From assembly GCA_035551475.1 (NCBI GenBank), contig DASZMX010000059.1:1-15541 (forward strand): a DNA stretch of 15,541 nucleotides, in the 5' to 3' direction. This stretch comes from DASZMX01 sp035551475 (GTDB lineage: Bacteria; Verrucomicrobiota; Verrucomicrobiia; Limisphaerales; Palsa-1400). Shown here piece by piece: positions 12,438 to 15,541 of this stretch (positions are counted from its first letter, which is position 1; each line of letters opens with the position of its first letter). The position numbers and the translations under genes were made by a program. The notes below the pieces were generated by a model. It did not search any database. It saw only the letters and a program-made list of their open reading frames with translations, and was not told the DNA's origin.

Positions 12438-13673
12438 TCATCTCTGGTTATGGTCGTCCCGGCCATCGTGACGGTCGCCGCCACTGGCCGGAAGCCCATG
12501 GGCGGAGCGGCTCGAAGTCTCGACGCGGCGCACGGCTTCATCGTGATGCGCCGCTTCCACCTGGCGCACGTCGTGATGAATGTCGCGTTCCTGGCGCACC
12601 GCTTCGTCGTGCCGGATATCGTGGCGAATCTCCGCGGAACGGACGTGTTGAATCTCGCGCGCGCGCGCGACGCGTTCGTCGCGAATCCTGATGCGTTCAA
12701 TGGGAACTTCATGATGCGTCAGGACGGCAATGCGTTCCCGTCCCAAGCCTCCCACGACGAAACGGCCGCTCTCAAAATGGTAATCATTGATGACAACGCT
12801 GGCCCGGAACAGGGCGTCAGCCCGCCATAAGGGAGCGACAAAGCCATGATAGCTGTGGTCCCAGAAATGATCGAAGGGCACAAAGACATACGCCGAAGCC
12901 GGCAAGCCGAAATCCACGTCCAAGCCCACATGACCGCCAAAAGTCAGGCCCACGCCCACTTCAAAACGTGCTTCCGGGGGCAACGGAGCCCAACCGCAGA
13001 ATCCGGCGCCTTCCGCATGCCGCCATGAAACCCAGGCCGGGCCCCAGTTGTAACCGGGCGTCCACACCCATCCCCAGCGCCAGTCGTGGTACCAGCGGCC
13101 ATAGTGAAAGGCCACGTCGCCCCACGGATAATCCGATTGCCACGCCCAACCATCATCGGAGTAAACCCAATGCCCGGCGTCGCAATAGGGCCGCCAATCG
13201 GGGTTTTGCGCCACCACGGTGGGCCGCCAGCATTGGCCGTAACCGGGGACATCCACCCAGGCGCCGGCGGGCGACAGTTGTGTTTGAAAATAGGCGAGAT
13301 TCACCTCGGAATTCGGCGGCGGTTGGTCGGGCGGCGTCGCGGCCATGGCGGGCGCGGGTGAATTGGGCTGCGCGACGGGCGCCGGCGTGGCCAGGGCAGC
13401 GGGCGCCGCGGGCGGGGGCGCGTTTTGCCGCGTGTGCAGCAATTCCGAAATCACGGGCTGCGACACTCCTTGCGAGTTCAAATACAAAATGTCATCCGCC
13501 CCCAGCGAATACACCGCCCCGGAATTTCGAATGTACGCGACGATCACATCATCGCTCATGTGCGCCTGGGTGAGCTTTATCACCTCCTGCAAATTCGGCG
13601 ACAAGTTGGCGGCTTGACCCAGGCAACTGAGGCTGGCGGCCGCGGCGATGATCGACAAAATTATCCGTTTCAT
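12438..13673 (-). CDS. Exported tryptophan-rich DUF6600-like protein with charged C-terminal tail
   Basis: A 411-residue secreted protein of unknown function. Layout: signal peptide 1-21 (cleavage near GQA-A); a helical segment 27-82 (NLQEVIKLTQAHMSDDVIVAYI, SLGADDILYLNSQGVSQPVI) resembling a short repeat domain seen in exported proteins of Verrucomicrobia; a Pro/Ala-rich linker 85-121; a Trp/Tyr-rich domain about 125-232 with repeating W-x-Y/P-G-x-W elements (WRPYCDAGHWVY, YPWGDVAFHYGRW, WVWTPGYNWGPAWVSW, GFCGWAPLPPEA); a Gly/Val-rich beta region 235-310; and a charged Arg/His/Glu/Asp tail 320-411 with two HDEAVR copies. The Trp-rich part matches my memory of DUF6600. A cell-envelope role is inferred. 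The ATG at 13673 has AGGAAG only two bases upstream, a poor ribosome site. Confidence 0.82.
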   Translation of the reverse strand: MKRIILSIIAAAASLSCLGQAANLSPNLQEVIKLTQAHMSDDVIVAYIRNSGAVYSLGADDILYLNSQGVSQPVISELLHTRQNAPPPAAPAALATPAPVAQPNSPAPAMAATPPDQPPPNSEVNLAYFQTQLSPAGAWVDVPGYGQCWRPTVVAQNPDWRPYCDAGHWVYSDDGWAWQSDYPWGDVAFHYGRWYHDWRWGWVWTPGYNWGPAWVSWRHAEGAGFCGWAPLPPEARFEVGVGLTFGGHVGLDVDFGLPASAYVFVPFDHFWDHSYHGFVAPLWRADALFRASVVINDYHFESGRFVVGGLGRERIAVLTHHEVPIERIRIRDERVARAREIQHVRSAEIRHDIRHDEAVRQERDIHHDVRQVEAAHHDEAVRRVETSSRSAHGLPASGGDRHDGRDDHNQR

Positions 13674-13794
13674 ATCTTCCTATACGTTTCTGACTGCCAA
13701 TTCTTGCGTTCCAACATGCGGCGCTCCCCGTCGCCAAGCCAAGTCCGATTAGACTGTAGCATAACGGGGCGTCACAGGAAGGCGGTGGGGAATT

Positions 13795-15432
13795 TTATTT
13801 CCCGCTGTAAATTAAATAGCGATCTTTTGGAGGCCGGCAGATGATGTACGGCGCGGGGCCCCAGCCGTCCGAATAGTAACCGGCCCCGTCATCCACGCTC
13901 ATCGTGCAGAGCCAAAGGGGATACGTGATGTCGAACTCATTCCAGAGCGCCGCGTGCTCTGGCGGAGGCAAAAAAATGACGCTATTGCCCGTCGGCACAA
14001 TGACAGCGGTGTCGGGCGCCAGGCGCATGTTGCGTTTGTCGATGGCCACGCCCCCCAATTTTTCCATGTAATATTGAAAACCCCAATGCCCTTCAAACGT
14101 GATGTTTTTGAAATGCCAAACCACATGCTCATAGACGGTTTGCGCCGCGGTCCGCGCGGAATCCGCCAGCTTGAAATCCGCCCAGGAAACCAGCAGGCCC
14201 ACGGTGAGCGAGAGCGCGAGCGGGATGTAGAACAGGCGCGGCGCCGCCGCCGAATTTTGCGCTTCCAAACGGCGCACGAGCAAAAAAGCCGCCGCCGGGA
14301 CGAGCGGCAGAATGTTGCGGGCGGCCACAGTCCAATTGCAAAAGCATGTAAAGAAGAAGGTCCCGAAAACCCACAGCAGCAGGAGGGTGGCCTTGGCGTC
14401 GCGCCGCCGCGCGGCGTCCGCCGCCGCGAGAATCAGAAGCATCGCCCCGCCCGTGACAAACGCGGCCCATTGCACCAGGAACAGCCAATTCAAGCGCCCG
14501 TTATCGACCAGAGAAAATCCGGCCGCGGTTTTTCGCGCCGCCAGCAAAAGGATCAGGATGGCGACGGCGCCCGACGCTGCCATCACGCCGCGTTTGCCCC
14601 ACAACCATAGCAACGCTGCGGGCGCCACGAGCACGCACCCGCCCAGAAACGCAAGCCCCGTGGGAAATTTGGCGAGGAGCCCCCCTCCCACCCGGTAGGC
14701 CGTGGCGTAGGAGACAGCGTTGAAAAGCAAATTCCCGCCGTAAAGATGACGCGCCCAGGCTTGGTAAGCCAGCAACACGGCCACGGGCAGGGCCAGCCAA
14801 AGCAGCGGCCAACAGTCGCGGCGCCGGGTCATAATGGTGTGCACAGCGAGCAAGGGAATAAGGCTGAGGCCAAAATATTTTGTCAACGCGCACGCCGCGA
14901 TGAGCAAGGCCGCGAGGAGAAGCTTCCCTTGGTGGGGTTCGGCCAGACCACGCATCCATAGAAACACGGCCCAAATCCAGGCCGACAGCATCAGCGTGTC
15001 GCACATTAGCGTTGTGCTTGACACCAAAAAAGCCGGAGTCGCCAGCGCCGCCAGGCCCGCCAGAAAAGGGTGCGCGCAAAATTCGCGCGCCAGAAAATAC
15101 ACCCCGATAATCGCCGCCAGCGCGGGCACGAGAAAGCCGGCGTGCAGCGCGGTCTCGCTCCATCCCAGCAGCCACGCGACGACGGCCATGTAATACGAGG
15201 CCAGCGGCGGGTTTTGCGTGACGCTCGACATGGGCCAGACCTCCGCGATCCAGTTGACATTGAAGCCGTAAAAATCGAGCGGATGAGCCTGGATTTGGCG
15301 CGCCGTCCAGATAAACAACGGATCGTCGATATGGACGGCTTTGTTGAGAAAAGGCGCGAGGCAGGCGAACGTGAGAACGGCCAGCAGCCCAACCTGCCAC
15401 CAAACGACAGGTCTGGGCGCAGAGTTCTCCAC
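13795..15432 (-). CDS. Multi-pass membrane glycosyltransferase, GT-C/PMT (GT39/ArnT-like) type
   Basis: A 545-residue integral membrane protein with roughly ten or more hydrophobic segments spread over residues 10-420 and a C-terminal soluble part of about 120 residues. The first periplasmic loop carries the acidic pair typical of GT-C enzymes, His34-Ile-Asp36-Asp37-Pro, followed by the NPPLASYYMAV motif (74-84) that matches the PPLxxY element of PMT/ArnT-like enzymes. Such enzymes transfer sugars from polyprenyl-phosphate donors to lipids or proteins on the outer face of the inner membrane; donor and acceptor cannot be predicted here. The start is a GTG at 15432, three bases after the stop of the preceding gene, so the two are probably co-transcribed. 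No terminator is obvious after its stop. Confidence 0.85.
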   Translation of the reverse strand: MENSAPRPVVWWQVGLLAVLTFACLAPFLNKAVHIDDPLFIWTARQIQAHPLDFYGFNVNWIAEVWPMSSVTQNPPLASYYMAVVAWLLGWSETALHAGFLVPALAAIIGVYFLAREFCAHPFLAGLAALATPAFLVSSTTLMCDTLMLSAWIWAVFLWMRGLAEPHQGKLLLAALLIAACALTKYFGLSLIPLLAVHTIMTRRRDCWPLLWLALPVAVLLAYQAWARHLYGGNLLFNAVSYATAYRVGGGLLAKFPTGLAFLGGCVLVAPAALLWLWGKRGVMAASGAVAILILLLAARKTAAGFSLVDNGRLNWLFLVQWAAFVTGGAMLLILAAADAARRRDAKATLLLLWVFGTFFFTCFCNWTVAARNILPLVPAAAFLLVRRLEAQNSAAAPRLFYIPLALSLTVGLLVSWADFKLADSARTAAQTVYEHVVWHFKNITFEGHWGFQYYMEKLGGVAIDKRNMRLAPDTAVIVPTGNSVIFLPPPEHAALWNEFDITYPLWLCTMSVDDGAGYYSDGWGPAPYIICRPPKDRYLIYSGK

Positions 15433-15435
15433 GGT

Positions 15436-15541
15436 CTAGGCCGCCACGGTGAGCGCAGGCGCCTGGCGTTTGCCGAACTGGGCTTTGACCTGCGCCACGG
15501 TGTTGGCGGCAGTCAAACCATATTTCGCGCGCAGATGCTCC
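15436..15541 (-). CDS. C-terminal end of an unrecognised protein (partial)
   Basis: Only the last 34 codons and the TAG stop (15438-15436) are inside the window. The residues read EHLRAKYGLTAANTV, then AQVKAQFGKRQAP and ALTVAA, a soluble, helical-looking, basic segment. Codon use resembles that of the neighbours. The stop lies three bases before the GTG of the glycosyltransferase gene, so the two are likely in one operon, and the missing protein may share its envelope-glycan role. I do not recognise the family. Confidence 0.6.
   Translation of the reverse strand, partial: EHLRAKYGLTAANTVAQVKAQFGKRQAPALTVAA

Noticed and set aside
13086..13617. Plus-strand open frames opposite the DUF6600-like gene
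   Set aside because: They are Pro/Arg/Ala-rich shadows of the Trp- and Pro-rich minus-strand protein, which has a signal peptide and domain structure.

Overview
All of the protein genes in this window lie on the minus strand, so transcription runs from high to low coordinates. The DNA is GC-rich with compact intergenic gaps, and almost none of the start codons has a clear Shine-Dalgarno sequence. Together with a tryptophan-rich exported protein of the DUF6600 type and a cupredoxin fused to a carboxypeptidase-regulatory-like domain next to cytochrome oxidase assembly genes, this suggests an aerobic Gram-negative bacterium, most likely a member of the Verrucomicrobiota (Limisphaerales/Pedosphaera-like). 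That assignment is an inference from gene content, not a database result.

In order of transcription (right to left): the tail of an unrecognised gene (15436-15541) leads with a 3-base gap into a multi-pass GT-C/PMT-type glycosyltransferase (13795-15432). Next come a DUF6600-like exported protein (12438-13673), a small HU-family nucleoid protein (12033-12320) with an intrinsic terminator, and a ketopantoate reductase (PanE/ApbA) family gene (11028-11987) whose ATG directly abuts that terminator. The 356-base gap after it (10672-11027) carries an old 165-bp tandem duplication. The duplication starts inside the 3' end of the panE-like gene, contains a conserved hairpin in each copy, and also contains an eight-codon ORF with a perfect Shine-Dalgarno.

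A glycolysis/translation block follows: enolase (eno), a DedA-family membrane protein starting two codons after the eno stop, and alanyl-tRNA synthetase (alaS). A degenerate heptamer repeat lies just before the alaS start. A 65-codon gene for an exported His/Lys-rich peptide with its own promoter and terminator comes next, then ribBA and ribH for riboflavin synthesis.

The left end is respiratory: an exported cupredoxin-like protein, a strong terminator, then ctaA and ctaB (4-base ATGA overlap) which make heme O and heme A, and coxA/ctaD, the subunit I that uses heme A. coxA runs off the left edge. Functionally this is mostly a housekeeping segment. I see no CRISPR array, transposase, integrase, phage gene, tRNA or rRNA, and no obvious defence or biosynthetic system. 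The most unusual signals are non-coding: the tandem duplication, intrinsic terminators placed 0-17 bases before start codons, and the heptamer array; the small His-rich peptide is the most unusual protein.
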